From assembly GCF_030717945.1 (NCBI RefSeq), contig NZ_JAVAIM010000001.1, positions 185,131 through 249,130 on the forward strand: a DNA stretch of 64,000 bases, given 5' to 3'. The notes beneath the pieces were generated by a model. That model ran no database searches, was not told the origin of the DNA, and saw only the letters and a program-made list of their open reading frames with translations. The stretch is from Qipengyuania profundimaris. GTDB taxonomy: Bacteria > Pseudomonadota > Alphaproteobacteria > Sphingomonadales > Sphingomonadaceae. Made by a program: the position numbers and the translations under genes. Of this stretch, positions 40,823-49,652 are shown in pieces; the first letter of the stretch is position 1, and each line of letters starts with the position of its first letter.

Positions 40823-43327
40823 GTGCAGGATAGCGCGATCAAGGCGGTCCTCGGGCCCACCAATACCGGCAAAACGCACCTCGCCATCGAGCGTATGTGT
40901 GGCCATTCCAGCGGATGCATGGGCTTCCCGCTGCGGCTGCTGGCGCGCGAGGTTTATGACCGGGTGCGGGCAATCAAGGGCGATGCGAATGTCGCGCTGA
41001 TCACCGGCGAGGAACGCATCGAACCGCCGAATGCGCGATACATGTGCTGCACGGTCGAGGCGATGCCGCGCGATGGGGCAGGCGCGGCCTTCGTCGGGCT
41101 GGACGAGGTGCAGCTCGCCGCCGATCGCGAGCGCGGGCATATCTTCACCGACCGCCTGCTCAACACACGCGGTCGCGAAGAAACGATGCTGCTGGGCAGC
41201 GCTACTGTAGAGCCGCTGGTACGAGAGCTGGTGCCCAAGGCGGAGATTTCGGACCGGCCGCGCTTTTCCACGCTGACCCACATCGGCCCACGGAAGCTCT
41301 CCCGCCTGCCGCCGCGCAGCGCCATCGTCGCCTTCAGTGCGGAGCAGGTCTACACCGTCGCCGAGATGCTGCGGCGCTTTCGCGGCGGGGCCGCCGTCGT
41401 CATGGGTGCGCTCAGCCCGGATACGCGCAACAAGCAGGTCGAGCTGTTCCAGAACGGCGAGGTCGATTACATCGTCGCCACCGATGCCATCGGCATGGGG
41501 CTCAACCTCGATGTGACGCACGTCGCCTTCGCGGGCCTCTCCAAGTTCGACGGGCAGCGAATGCGGCGGCTCCTCCCGGCCGAGATGGCCCAGATTGCAG
41601 GGCGCGCAGGACGCCACCAGCGCGACGGGACTTTCGGCACGCTGGGCGGGCAGAACCGTGGCAGCGCGACCCCCGAATTCACCGAGGAAGAAGTCTATGC
41701 GATCGAGGAGCATCGCTTCGCCCCGCTGACGCACCTGTTCTGGCGCGAGCCGGAGCCGCGTTTCGATTCGCTTGGAACGCTGATCGCGGATCTCGAAGCC
41801 TCGCCCAATGATCCCGTCCTGCGCCTGGCGCCGGAAGCGATCGACCTCGCGACTCTCAAACGCCTGGCTGAAGAGCCGCTCGGCCAGACCATTCGCGGGC
41901 CGGGAAACGTCCGCCGCTTCTGGGAGGCCTGTTCGCTGCCCGACTTCCGCCAGCGGGGGCCGGACGTCCACGCCCGCTTCGTCGCGCGGCTGTGGCAGGA
42001 TTTGCGCGGTGGTTATCTCGGGGCTGACTATGTCGCCGCGCGGATCAGCGAACTCGACAATATGTCCGGCGACATCGATACGCTGCAGGGGCGCATCGCC
42101 GCGATTCGCAGCTGGGCCTATATCTGCCAGCGGCCCGATTGGGTGCTAGCGCGTGACGAAATGGCGTCGCGTGCGCGGGCAGTCGAGGCCAAGCTGTCGG
42201 ACGCATTGCACGCGCGGCTTACGGAAAGATTCGTCAATCGGAGGACGGCAATACTCATGAAATCGCTGGGCGAGAATCCCGACCTGTTACCGATCGAACT
42301 GGCCGAAGACGGCGCGGTGAGCGTGGAAGGCGAGCCGATGGGCACTATCGAAGGTCTGCGCTTCACGGTCGATCCTTCGGCGCGGCACGAAGACCGCCGA
42401 ATGCTGCTCGCGGCGGCCGAGAAGGCGCTCCCCCGCCTGCTGGGCGAGAAGGCAGAGGCTCTGGCGGCGTCGGGCCTGGAGGATCTCGAAATCGCGCGCG
42501 GCGAATTGCGCTGGAACGGCCAGCAGCTGGCGAAGCTCGAACAACGCGACGGCACCGTGACGCCGTTGCTGCAACCCGCGCCCGAGGTGAAAGCGCTGCC
42601 GGAAGGGCCGCGCACCAAACTGCTCGCAGCGCTCGAGGCATGGCTGGCCGCGAAGCTGGAGCCCCTCGCCCCGCTCGAAAAGATGCACCACGCTTCCGCC
42701 AATCCGGAGGCGGGATCGCAAGCGCGCGCCCTGCTCCTCAATCTCATCGCGGGGCATGGCTACATCAGCCGCGAGAAGGGGGGTATCGAACATTTGCCGA
42801 AAGAAATGCGGCCCTTCCTGCGCAAGATCGGGGTGACCTTCGGCGCGCTCGACATCTTCTCGCCGCTGTTGGTCAAGCCTGCCCCCCGTCAGCTGTTGCA
42901 TGCGCTGGGTGTGGATCGTCGTCCGCTGCAGGAGGCGATGTTGCCGGTCATCCCGGGCGGCAAGAAGCTGCCGTCCGGCTATCGCCCTGCCGGCGACCAG
43001 GCGATCCGCATCGATCTGGCGGAGAAGATCCTGCGCGCGGCGCACGAGACCCGCGCCAAGGCACAAGCCAAGGATCGCAGGCGCAAGTTCGTCCTCGACC
43101 TGGCGCTGCCGGTCTCGATCGGACTGGAAGAGAACAACGCCATTCGCTTGTTAGGTGTCGCAGGCTTCCGGGTTCAACGCGCCAAACCGCTCGCCGAAGG
43201 GCAGTTCGGCCCTCCGCGCCCCGACCGCTGGGAGTGGCGCCCATCGCGCCGCAAGCAGCAGCGCGCCGCCCCTGCCAGACCGCGCGAGGGCAGTGCTTTC
43301 GCCGGCCTCGCCGACCTCCTCAGCTGA
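40823..43327 (+). CDS. Suv3-like DEXH RNA/DNA helicase
   Basis: 834-residue superfamily-2 helicase resembling mitochondrial Suv3, found in most alphaproteobacteria. Walker A is GPTNTGKTHLA (about residues 8-18), motif Ia is PLRLLAREV, and motif II is LDEVQ in place of DExH. Helicase C has VDYIVATDAIGMGLNLDV and QIAGRAGRHQRDG, followed by Suv3 C-terminal helices (about 370-480) and a long extra C terminus of about 400 residues ending in a basic arginine-rich tail. The GTG start at 40823 is approximate; an in-frame TTG at 40787 is possible. It leads a run with the S4 protein, ferredoxin and YihY genes. Confidence 0.88.
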   Translation: MQDSAIKAVLGPTNTGKTHLAIERMCGHSSGCMGFPLRLLAREVYDRVRAIKGDANVALITGEERIEPPNARYMCCTVEAMPRDGAGAAFVGLDEVQLAADRERGHIFTDRLLNTRGREETMLLGSATVEPLVRELVPKAEISDRPRFSTLTHIGPRKLSRLPPRSAIVAFSAEQVYTVAEMLRRFRGGAAVVMGALSPDTRNKQVELFQNGEVDYIVATDAIGMGLNLDVTHVAFAGLSKFDGQRMRRLLPAEMAQIAGRAGRHQRDGTFGTLGGQNRGSATPEFTEEEVYAIEEHRFAPLTHLFWREPEPRFDSLGTLIADLEASPNDPVLRLAPEAIDLATLKRLAEEPLGQTIRGPGNVRRFWEACSLPDFRQRGPDVHARFVARLWQDLRGGYLGADYVAARISELDNMSGDIDTLQGRIAAIRSWAYICQRPDWVLARDEMASRARAVEAKLSDALHARLTERFVNRRTAILMKSLGENPDLLPIELAEDGAVSVEGEPMGTIEGLRFTVDPSARHEDRRMLLAAAEKALPRLLGEKAEALAASGLEDLEIARGELRWNGQQLAKLEQRDGTVTPLLQPAPEVKALPEGPRTKLLAALEAWLAAKLEPLAPLEKMHHASANPEAGSQARALLLNLIAGHGYISREKGGIEHLPKEMRPFLRKIGVTFGALDIFSPLLVKPAPRQLLHALGVDRRPLQEAMLPVIPGGKKLPSGYRPAGDQAIRIDLAEKILRAAHETRAKAQAKDRRRKFVLDLALPVSIGLEENNAIRLLGVAGFRVQRAKPLAEGQFGPPRPDRWEWRPSRRKQQRAAPARPREGSAFAGLADLLS

Positions 43328-43347
43328 CATGACGGCATGAGCGCCGA

Positions 43348-43605
43348 ATGAGGATAGACCGGCTGCTCTGCACCCTGCGCTTCGCCCGCACGCGCAGCGC
43401 GGCACAGAAGCTGGTCGACCAGGGCTATATCCGCCGTAATGGCGAGCGAGTGCTGCGCGGCTCGCTCGATGTGCGGGTCGGCGATGTCCTGACGATCCCG
43501 CTCGGCAACCAGGTGCGGCTCGTCGAGGTACTGGAGCTCCCCGAGCGCCGCGGCCCGCCGCGCGAAGCGCAAGCCTGCTATCGGGAGCTTGACCCGAACG
43601 GATGA
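43348..43605 (+). CDS. RNA-binding S4 domain protein (Hsp15-like)
   Basis: 85-residue S4-domain protein (IDRLLCTLRFARTRSAAQKLVDQGYIRRNGERV, residues 3-35) followed by a short beta strand region and a basic/proline-rich tail. It is similar to Hsp15, which binds the 50S subunit with stalled nascent chains; ribosome binding here is inferred. It starts at the ATG at 43348, 21 bases after the helicase stop, so probably co-transcribed with it. Confidence 0.87.
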   Translation: MRIDRLLCTLRFARTRSAAQKLVDQGYIRRNGERVLRGSLDVRVGDVLTIPLGNQVRLVEVLELPERRGPPREAQACYRELDPNG

Positions 43606-43657
43606 TCGGCCCTAGCAGCAGCGAAACAGGTAAACACTGCGAAGGATCACCGACCCA

Positions 43658-43996
43658 ATGACCTATGTCGTCACCGACGCCTGCATCAAATGCAAATATA
43701 CCGACTGCGTCGAAGTGTGCCCGGTCGACTGTTTCTACGAGGGCGAGAACATGCTCGTCATCAATCCCAGCGAATGCATCGACTGCGGCGTGTGCGAGCC
43801 GGAATGCCCGGCCGAGGCGATCCTGCCCGATACCGAGGACAATCTCGAAAAGTGGCTCGAGCTCAACACGAAGTTCTCTGCCGAATGGCCGAACATCACG
43901 CAGAGCAAGGAGCCGCCGGCCGACGCCGACGAGCATAAGGACGAGGAAGACAAGTACGAAAAGTACTTCTCCGCCGAGCCCGGCGAGGGCGATTGA
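43658..43996 (+). CDS. fdxA: Ferredoxin FdxA (7Fe-8S type)
   Basis: 112-residue electron carrier. Cysteines C9, C12, C17, C21, C25, C40, C43, C46 and C50 have the spacing of Azotobacter-type 7Fe ferredoxins. One [3Fe-4S] cluster would be ligated by C9, C17 and C50 and one [4Fe-4S] cluster by C21, C40, C43 and C46 (motifs CIKCKYTDC and [12 protein letters not shown]). The last 35 residues are acidic. It is very common in alphaproteobacteria next to an S4 and CarD gene, as here. Confidence 0.95.
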   Translation: MTYVVTDACIKCKYTDCVEVCPVDCFYEGENMLVINPSECIDCGVCEPECPAEAILPDTEDNLEKWLELNTKFSAEWPNITQSKEPPADADEHKDEEDKYEKYFSAEPGEGD

Positions 43997-44005
43997 TCCA
44001 ATCCA

Positions 44006-44797
44006 TTGCTTGACCGTTTGAAATCAGCCTGGGCTGCGGGGAGCGAGAACAATATCTCGCTTGTCGCAGCCGGGATCGCGCATTACGCGCTCTTGGCGCT
44101 CGTGCCGGCGCTGGGCGCGGTCGTGCTGGGGTACGGGCTATTCGCCGACCCGGCGACGGTGTCGCAGCACATCACGACACTGGCCGACGTGCTGCCGCCG
44201 AGCGCCGCGACCCTGATCGGCGACCAGCTGGAGCAGATTTCCGAAGGATCCGGCGGCGCGAAGGGTTTCGGCTTGCTCATCGCTCTCGCGCTGGCCCTCA
44301 TCGGAGCACGCGGCGCCGCCAACGCACTCCTGACCGGGCTCAATATCGCTTTCGAAGTGAGCGAACCGCGCAGCTTCCTGCGAAGCAATCTGGTCGCGCT
44401 GGCGATCACTCTGGCTGGCGTCGCCGGTATCGTCGCCCTGGCCGCCCTGATTGCTGCGAGCGCCGCCCTTTCCGGGCCGTTGGCCTCGATCATCGGGCTG
44501 GTCTTGCTGGCAATATCTGCCGTGGCCGGAGCGATGCTGCTCTACCACTATGCACCGGCCGGACCGCGAGCGGACTGGTCGGCCGCGCTGCGCGGAGCCG
44601 TGATCTTCGCCATACTCTGGATCGTAGCGACCGGGGCATTCGCGTTCTACGCCTCGAACTTCGCCGATTACAATGCGACCTACGGCTCGCTCGGTGCGGT
44701 CGTGGCGCTGATCACTTGGTTCTGGGTCAGCGGCTTCGCGCTGCTTTTCGGTGCTGAAATCGTCGCTGTCACAACCAAGGCCGACGCCGGCGGATAG
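44006..44797 (+). CDS. YihY/BrkB family membrane protein, short paralogue
   Basis: 263-residue integral membrane protein of the YihY family with six hydrophobic helices (about 20-40, 90-112, 127-147, 152-180, 191-212, 228-250). It has the family endings NATYGSLGAVVALITWFWVSGFALLFGAE. The start codon is TTG at 44006 and the ribosome-binding site is weak; a nearby TTG at 44015 is an alternative. It is 9 bases downstream of fdxA. Much shorter than the YihY paralogue at 12454 and lacks its soluble tail. Role unknown. Confidence 0.82.
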   Translation: MLDRLKSAWAAGSENNISLVAAGIAHYALLALVPALGAVVLGYGLFADPATVSQHITTLADVLPPSAATLIGDQLEQISEGSGGAKGFGLLIALALALIGARGAANALLTGLNIAFEVSEPRSFLRSNLVALAITLAGVAGIVALAALIAASAALSGPLASIIGLVLLAISAVAGAMLLYHYAPAGPRADWSAALRGAVIFAILWIVATGAFAFYASNFADYNATYGSLGAVVALITWFWVSGFALLFGAEIVAVTTKADAGG

Positions 44798-44835
44798 GCG
44801 CTTCGTTACAACGACTCGCAATATCCGCGCTTTCA

Positions 44836-44846
44836 TGCTATATAAT
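44836..44846 (+). promoter_or_regulatory. Extended -10 promoter of carD
   Basis: TGCTATATAAT holds a consensus TATAAT (44841-44846) and, alternatively, an extended -10 TGC-TATATA. The -35 region is poor. Transcription from here would give a leader of about 155 bases before carD. Confidence 0.5.
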
Positions 44847-45010
44847 GCAACAACTGCACCGGTTTGCTCCCGGTCAGCTGTGAAAGAAGAAAGGGCAGGC
44901 CACCCGCAACGCGACACTCGGTACCGCCCCGCGCCCCTCACAGGGTCGCGGCAAAGGCATTGTCGACGTTGTCCCCCACCCCGGCTGCGCCCCACGAAAG
45001 GATGGATTGC

Positions 45011-45544
45011 ATGGCAAGCAAGGCTGATGCCTTCGACGTTGGCGATTACGTTGTCTACCCCAAGCACGGTGTCGGCCGTGTGATCGAACTGCAGAGCGAG
45101 GAAATCGCTGGCATGCAGCTCGATCTGTATGTGCTTCGCTTCGAGAAAGAACGCATGACGCTGCGTGTTCCGGTGAACAAGGTCGAATCGATCGGCATGC
45201 GCAAGCTGTCGAGCGACAAGACGCTCAAGGAAGCGATGGAAACCCTCAAGGGCAAGCCCAAGGTGAAGCGCACCATGTGGTCCCGCCGCGCCCAGGAATA
45301 CGAAGCCAAGATCAATTCGGGCGAAATCGTCCTGATTGCCGAGGTCACCCGCGACCTCTTCCGCCCGGACGACCAGCCGGAGCAGAGCTATTCGGAGCGC
45401 CAGATCTTCGAAGCTGCGTCCAGCCGCCTCGCGCGCGAACTCGCCGCGATGGAAAAGACCGACGAGCCCACCGCTCTCGAAAAGATTCTCGACGTCCTGC
45501 GTGAACACGCGCCGCAATATTACGAGAATACCGAAGACGCCTGA
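45011..45544 (+). CDS. carD: CarD family transcriptional regulator
   Basis: 177-residue regulator that binds RNA polymerase beta and stabilises the open promoter complex, as in CarD/CdnL. The N-terminal RNA-polymerase-interaction Tudor domain (residues about 8-70: FDVGDYVVYPKHGVGRVIELQ, MTLRVPVNKVESIGMR) is followed by an all-helical DNA-binding domain (WSRRAQEYEAKINSGEIVLIAEVTRDLF). The start at 45011 fits AAGGATGG upstream; an ATG three codons earlier is possible. A long leader with an AT-rich promoter precedes it. It ends at a good terminator. In alphaproteobacteria it affects stress and growth control. Confidence 0.93.
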   Translation: MASKADAFDVGDYVVYPKHGVGRVIELQSEEIAGMQLDLYVLRFEKERMTLRVPVNKVESIGMRKLSSDKTLKEAMETLKGKPKVKRTMWSRRAQEYEAKINSGEIVLIAEVTRDLFRPDDQPEQSYSERQIFEAASSRLARELAAMEKTDEPTALEKILDVLREHAPQYYENTEDA

Positions 45545-45571
45545 TCGACAGGCATTCTTCGTGGCTCGATC

Positions 45572-45604
45572 AAGGGGTCGCTCCGCAAGGGGCGGCCCCT
45601 TTTC
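45572..45604 (+). terminator. Rho-independent terminator of carD
   Basis: AAGGGGTCGC (45572-45581) pairs with GCGGCCCCTT (45592-45601) including one G-U pair, loop of 10 bases, followed by TTT. It lies 27 bases past the carD stop. Confidence 0.82.
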
Positions 45605-45681
45605 TTCGGGTTGAAGAAAACGCTACGCTGTATTATATCGGCAATACGGACTGCCCGGGGGTTAGCAGGAGGAATTGCTCG

Positions 45682-46536
45682 ATGACGGTACAGACTTTTT
45701 TCAAACGGCTCGCACCGGTGGCGGCGCTGGCAGGCGCGGCCCTGGTGGCCGGGTGCGACGGGATGAACATCCAGTTCGGCGATACCGAGGGCGTGCCGCT
45801 GGCGGAACTCGACATAAGCGGCGCGGCCCCGACGGAGCTGGTGCTCGCCGGCTCGGACGAGGTCATCGTGACCCGCGGCGACAGTTTCGACATCGACGTG
45901 TCGGGCGATGACGCTGCCGTCGAAGCCTTGAGGTTCGCGCTCAGCGACGACTCACTTGCCGTGCACCGCGAGAAGGATAGCTGGAGCGACAAGGGCAAGG
46001 CCACGGTTCGCGTCACCCTGCCCGGATTGACGTCTTTGGTTCTGGCCGGATCCGGCGATATTCGTGCCGACCGTATGGACGGGCGTGCAGACGTTACGGT
46101 TGCGGGGTCGGGCAGTGTTGCCATCGATGAGGTGGATGCGGAGCGCTTCGAAGTGACGATCGCCGGATCGGGCGACCTCGAGGCAAGCGGCAGGGCGGAA
46201 CGGCTCGAATTGACCATCGCCGGCTCGGGCGATGCGCGCCTGGGCGGCCTGCAGGTCGATCGGGCGGATGTATCGGTCGTCGGCTCCGGCGATGCGGAAA
46301 TCAGCTCGGACGGCAAGGTCGACGCGTCGATTGCGGGATCGGGCGATATCACGGTGAACGGCAGCGCCGATTGCGAGGTCAGTTCGATGGGCTCCGGCTC
46401 GCTGAACTGCCGCAATGCAGCGCCGCGCAGCGAACGCTCGCCGCGTGAGACGCCCGAAGCAGGTGCGGCTCCGCTCCCGCCCGAGGCCCCCGAAGGCCCC
46501 GAGGCTCCCGACGCGCCGGAAGCTCCCGACGCCTGA
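45682..46536 (+). CDS. DUF2807 (head GIN) lipoprotein with repeated GSGD motifs
   Basis: 284-residue envelope protein. A lipoprotein signal (residues 1-24, lipobox LVAGC) and an N-terminal beta region precede a repetitive beta-helix built of units such as VAGSGSV, IAGSGDLEA, IAGSGDAR, VVGSGDAEI and IAGSGDITV (about 115-230). A proline/glutamate/alanine tail of about 40 residues follows. This is the DUF2807 putative auto-transporter adhesin family, function unknown. The start has a good AGGAGG ribosome-binding site (45668-45673). The next gene encodes a second small lipoprotein. Confidence 0.85.
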   Translation: MTVQTFFKRLAPVAALAGAALVAGCDGMNIQFGDTEGVPLAELDISGAAPTELVLAGSDEVIVTRGDSFDIDVSGDDAAVEALRFALSDDSLAVHREKDSWSDKGKATVRVTLPGLTSLVLAGSGDIRADRMDGRADVTVAGSGSVAIDEVDAERFEVTIAGSGDLEASGRAERLELTIAGSGDARLGGLQVDRADVSVVGSGDAEISSDGKVDASIAGSGDITVNGSADCEVSSMGSGSLNCRNAAPRSERSPRETPEAGAAPLPPEAPEGPEAPDAPEAPDA

Positions 46537-46592
46537 GTTCATCGACGGTTACGGCAAAACCCGCTAGGCGGCACAGCGAAAGGAATTTTTCC

Positions 46593-46922
46593 ATGCGCCG
46601 CCTGGCCCTAATTGCCCTCCTGCCTGCCTGCGTGCTGGTACAAGGCTGCCTCGCCAAGACCGCTTACGATGTCGTGACGGCCCCGGTGAAGGTCGTCAGC
46701 AAAGGTGTCGATCTCGCCACGACCAGCCAGTCCGAAGCCGACGAGAACCGCGGGCGAGAAATCCGCAAGCGCGAAGAACGGCTCGCGCAGCTAGAGCGCA
46801 AGTACAACCGCCAGATGGACGATTGCACCGACGGAATCCGCCGCGCCTGCAGCGAGGCCCGTGACACCTATGCAGAGATGCAACAGATCATCCCGACGAT
46901 CCCGGTCGAACCGGAGAATTAG
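46593..46922 (+). CDS. Small lipoprotein with coiled-coil C terminus
   Basis: Unrecognised 109-residue protein. Signal and lipobox (LVQGC, cysteine near residue 19) indicate a lipoprotein. The mature part has AYDVVTAPVKVVSKGVDLATTSQSE then a highly charged helix (about 48-75, REIRKREERLAQLERKYN) and two cysteines (C77, C86). The neighbour upstream is the DUF2807 lipoprotein. The stop overlaps the convergent tsaC/sua5 gene stop by 4 bases. Confidence 0.7.
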   Translation: MRRLALIALLPACVLVQGCLAKTAYDVVTAPVKVVSKGVDLATTSQSEADENRGREIRKREERLAQLERKYNRQMDDCTDGIRRACSEARDTYAEMQQIIPTIPVEPEN

Positions 46923-47845
46923 TCGGGCGGCGTCGCCGCGCGGCGGAGCCGGTCGTTGATCGCGATGCCTATGCTCTCGTTCGGGACGGGCGCAACTGCG
47001 ATGCGAGGTTTCTCCGAACGCGCACCCTCGTGTAGGCAGGCATAGAGGCGCGCGGCAGCCTCCGTGAGACTACCGCTAGCAGAAAGCGTGCAGTCGCCGG
47101 TTATCGCTCCGAAACCGATCATAAAGTCGTCTGGCGCAACTTCCGTCGCGTTGAGGCGCACGGGCTTGCCGGGCGCGTAGTGGCTGGCCAACTGGCCTGG
47201 AGCTTCGATATTCCCGTCGCGGGATAAAGCCCCAATCTCGATCGGACCGGGCCGTAGCACGTCGAGCCGGCCATCATCACGCACAGCGACAATCGTCGAT
47301 TCCACACCTGCTTCGCATGGCCCGCCGTCGAGGACCGCGTCGATCCTCCCGTCCAACGATGCGAGAACATGCGCGGTTGTTGTCGGGCTGATGAACCCGC
47401 TTCGATTGGCCGACGGCGCAGCGAGCGGAAAGTCGCCCTGTGCAAGCACTGCTCGCATAACTGGATGCGCCGGACACCGCAGGGCCACGGTCGCCAATCC
47501 CGCCAACACGGCACCGCTGAGCGCCGCCTTGCCCCGACGGGGAAGGACTAAGGTGAGCGGGCCGGGCCAGTGCTCCGCGGCTAGCTGGCTGGCTTCTTCG
47601 CCGAATTCTGCCAGTTCCCGCGCCTGCTCCACATCCCGCACATGCACGATCAGCGGGTTGAAACTCGGGCGTCCTTTCGCCTCGTAGATACGCGCCACCG
47701 CTTCGTCGCTATCGGCGCGCGCCGCGAGGCCGTAGACCGTCTCGGTCGGCACGGCGACAAGGCCGCCATCGCGCAGGATCTGTGCCGCGCGCGCGATTCC
47801 TGCCGCATCTGCCAGTATCGTTTCCGTAACGTATTTGCCGACCAT
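46919..47845 (-). CDS. L-threonylcarbamoyladenylate synthase (Sua5-type)
   Basis: 308-residue enzyme of the TsaC/Sua5/YrdC family, which makes the intermediate for t6A37 modification of ANN-reading tRNAs. YrdC-like domain about 1-200: GGLVAVPTETVYGLAARADS, ARIYEAKGRPSFNPLIVHV, WPGPLTLVLPRRG and PLAAPSANRSG, and a C-terminal Sua5 domain (about 210-305) follow. The length marks it as a Sua5 rather than a short TsaC. Divergent from the acyl-CoA dehydrogenase, 47 bases away. Confidence 0.93.
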   Translation of the reverse strand: MVGKYVTETILADAAGIARAAQILRDGGLVAVPTETVYGLAARADSDEAVARIYEAKGRPSFNPLIVHVRDVEQARELAEFGEEASQLAAEHWPGPLTLVLPRRGKAALSGAVLAGLATVALRCPAHPVMRAVLAQGDFPLAAPSANRSGFISPTTTAHVLASLDGRIDAVLDGGPCEAGVESTIVAVRDDGRLDVLRPGPIEIGALSRDGNIEAPGQLASHYAPGKPVRLNATEVAPDDFMIGFGAITGDCTLSASGSLTEAAARLYACLHEGARSEKPRIAVAPVPNESIGIAINDRLRRAATPPD

Positions 47846-47892
47846 GCCCGCGCGCTATATCTGGGCGTAAGGAAAGCCAAGAGGGAAGCCAA

Positions 47893-49632
47893 TTGACCTA
47901 TACCGCCGCCACCCAGGACCAGCTGCTCGCCATCCGCGTAAATGCCGGGATCGAAGAGCTCGCGCAGAGCGAGAAATTCGCCGCGGCCGAGCCCGACATG
48001 GTCGAGGCCATCGTCGAAGGCATCGGCCAGTTCGCGGCCGGCGAATGGGCGCCGCTCAACCGCGTCGGCGATCTCGAAGGCGCGAAGCTTGAGAACGGCG
48101 TGGTCCGCCTCCCCGACGGGTTCGCCGAAGCCTACGAAGCCTATGTCGAGCAGGGCTGGAATGCTATCGCCGGTCCGGTCGACTTCGGCGGCCAGGGCCT
48201 GCCCTTCACCCTGTCTTGCAACGTGCTCGAGAACCTCGGCACGGCGAATATGGCCTTCAACCTGCTCCCCATGCTGAGCGTCGGCGCGATCGAGGCGCTG
48301 GAGCATCACGGCTCGCGCGAAATGCAGGAGAAGTACCTGCCCAAGCTGGTCAGCGGCGAATGGTCGGGGACGATGAATCTCACCGAGCCGCAGGCCGGGT
48401 CCGACGTGGGTGCGCTGCGCACAACGGCAACGCCGATCCAGGACGGCGAGCATGCCGGAAAATACCTCATCAAGGGCCAGAAGATCTACATCACCTGGGG
48501 TGAGCATGATCTGTCGATGAATATCATTCACCTCGTCCTTGCCCGCTTGCCCGACGCGCCGGAGGGCAGCCGCGGCATATCGCTCTTCATCGTGCCCAAG
48601 TATCATGTGAAACCGGATGGCGCGCCGGGCGCCCGCAACGATGTCCGCTGCGTCAGCATCGAGCACAAGCTCGGCATCAATGCCTCCCCGACCTGCGTGA
48701 TGAGCTATGGCGACAATGGAGAGTGCATCGGCGAGCTGGTCGGTGCGGAAAACCGTGGCCTCGCGGCCATGTTCACGATGATGAACAATGCTCGCATCAA
48801 TGTCGGCAACCAGGGCGTGCAGATCGGCGAGCGCGCGACGCAGCAGGCGCTGGATTACGCCAAAGAGCGCATCCAGTCCGCCCGCGCCGGATCGCCCGAT
48901 CGCGCGCCTGTCGCAATTGTCGAGCACCCGGACGTGCGCCGCATGCTCCTGCGGATGAAGTCACTGACCGAGGGCGCACGCGCCCTGCTCTACTACACTG
49001 CCGGGCAAGTCGATCGCGGCGTTCTGGGGAACGAGGCCGCCAGGATGCGCGGCGAAGTCCTCACCCCGCTGATCAAGGCCTGGGGCACCGATATCGGGAT
49101 CGAAATCGCGAGCCTCGGCGTGCAGGTCCATGGCGGCATGGGCTTCGTCGAGGAAACCGGCGCGGCGCAGCACTGGCGCGATTCGCGTATCGCCCCGATC
49201 TACGAAGGCACGAACGGCATCCAGGCAGCCGACCTCGTTACGCGGAAGCTTGGCATGGACGACGGGCAGGCAGTTATCGGACTGACCGAGGAGATCGCGC
49301 GCGATTGCGCCGACGAGCCCGCGCTGTTCGGCCTTGCCGGAGATTGCGCCGCAGTTGCGCGCTGGATGCGGGAAGAGGCTAGCCTCGATGATCGGCTGTC
49401 GGGTTCCGTGCCCTTCTGCACGATGCTCTCAGTAGCCGTCGCCGGCTGGCAGTTGTTGCGCCAGTCGCGCGCCGTCGAAGCGGGTGCGTCGCCCGCGCTA
49501 GCAGCCACGAAGAAATCGACCGTTCGGTTTTTCCTCGATCGTATCGTCCCGGAAGCCACGGGCCTGAAAGCTGCAGCGACCGCCGGGTCGATCGGCCTCT
49601 ACGAATTGGAAACCGCCCAACTCCTCGGCTGA
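47893..49632 (+). CDS. Acyl-CoA dehydrogenase with C-terminal domain
   Basis: 579-residue FAD enzyme of the acyl-CoA dehydrogenase family with the extra C-terminal helical domain of the long form (AcdA/FadE-like). The substrate-binding motif region is WSGTMNLTEPQAGSDVGALRTTA, and the C-terminal helical bundle carries MMNNARINVGNQGVQIGERA and GGMGFVEETGAAQHWRDSRIAPIYEGTNGIQAADL, where the glutamate of YEGTNGIQ is the likely catalytic base. The start is TTG at 47893 with GAGGGA before it. It ends at a 19-base palindrome. Chain-length preference is not visible. Confidence 0.93.
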   Translation: MTYTAATQDQLLAIRVNAGIEELAQSEKFAAAEPDMVEAIVEGIGQFAAGEWAPLNRVGDLEGAKLENGVVRLPDGFAEAYEAYVEQGWNAIAGPVDFGGQGLPFTLSCNVLENLGTANMAFNLLPMLSVGAIEALEHHGSREMQEKYLPKLVSGEWSGTMNLTEPQAGSDVGALRTTATPIQDGEHAGKYLIKGQKIYITWGEHDLSMNIIHLVLARLPDAPEGSRGISLFIVPKYHVKPDGAPGARNDVRCVSIEHKLGINASPTCVMSYGDNGECIGELVGAENRGLAAMFTMMNNARINVGNQGVQIGERATQQALDYAKERIQSARAGSPDRAPVAIVEHPDVRRMLLRMKSLTEGARALLYYTAGQVDRGVLGNEAARMRGEVLTPLIKAWGTDIGIEIASLGVQVHGGMGFVEETGAAQHWRDSRIAPIYEGTNGIQAADLVTRKLGMDDGQAVIGLTEEIARDCADEPALFGLAGDCAAVARWMREEASLDDRLSGSVPFCTMLSVAVAGWQLLRQSRAVEAGASPALAATKKSTVRFFLDRIVPEATGLKAAATAGSIGLYELETAQLLG

Positions 49633-49633
49633 G

Positions 49634-49652
49634 AAGTCGCGCCGCGCGACTT
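49634..49652. repeat. 19-base palindrome, copy 2 (perfect), bidirectional terminator candidate
   Basis: AAGTCGCGCCGCGCGACTT: 8-bp perfect stem, 3-base centre. It starts two bases after the TGA of the acyl-CoA dehydrogenase and its last two bases fall within the TAA of the convergent PQQ-type gene. Confidence 0.7.

Noticed and set aside
44860..44960. Possible cobalamin-type or other riboswitch in the carD leader
   Set aside because: No B12-box or other known riboswitch core could be recognised, so it is reported only as an unexplained leader.
47650..48927. 425-codon minus-strand open frame opposite the acyl-CoA dehydrogenase
   Set aside because: Antisense shadow; the plus-strand gene has FAD and catalytic motifs.
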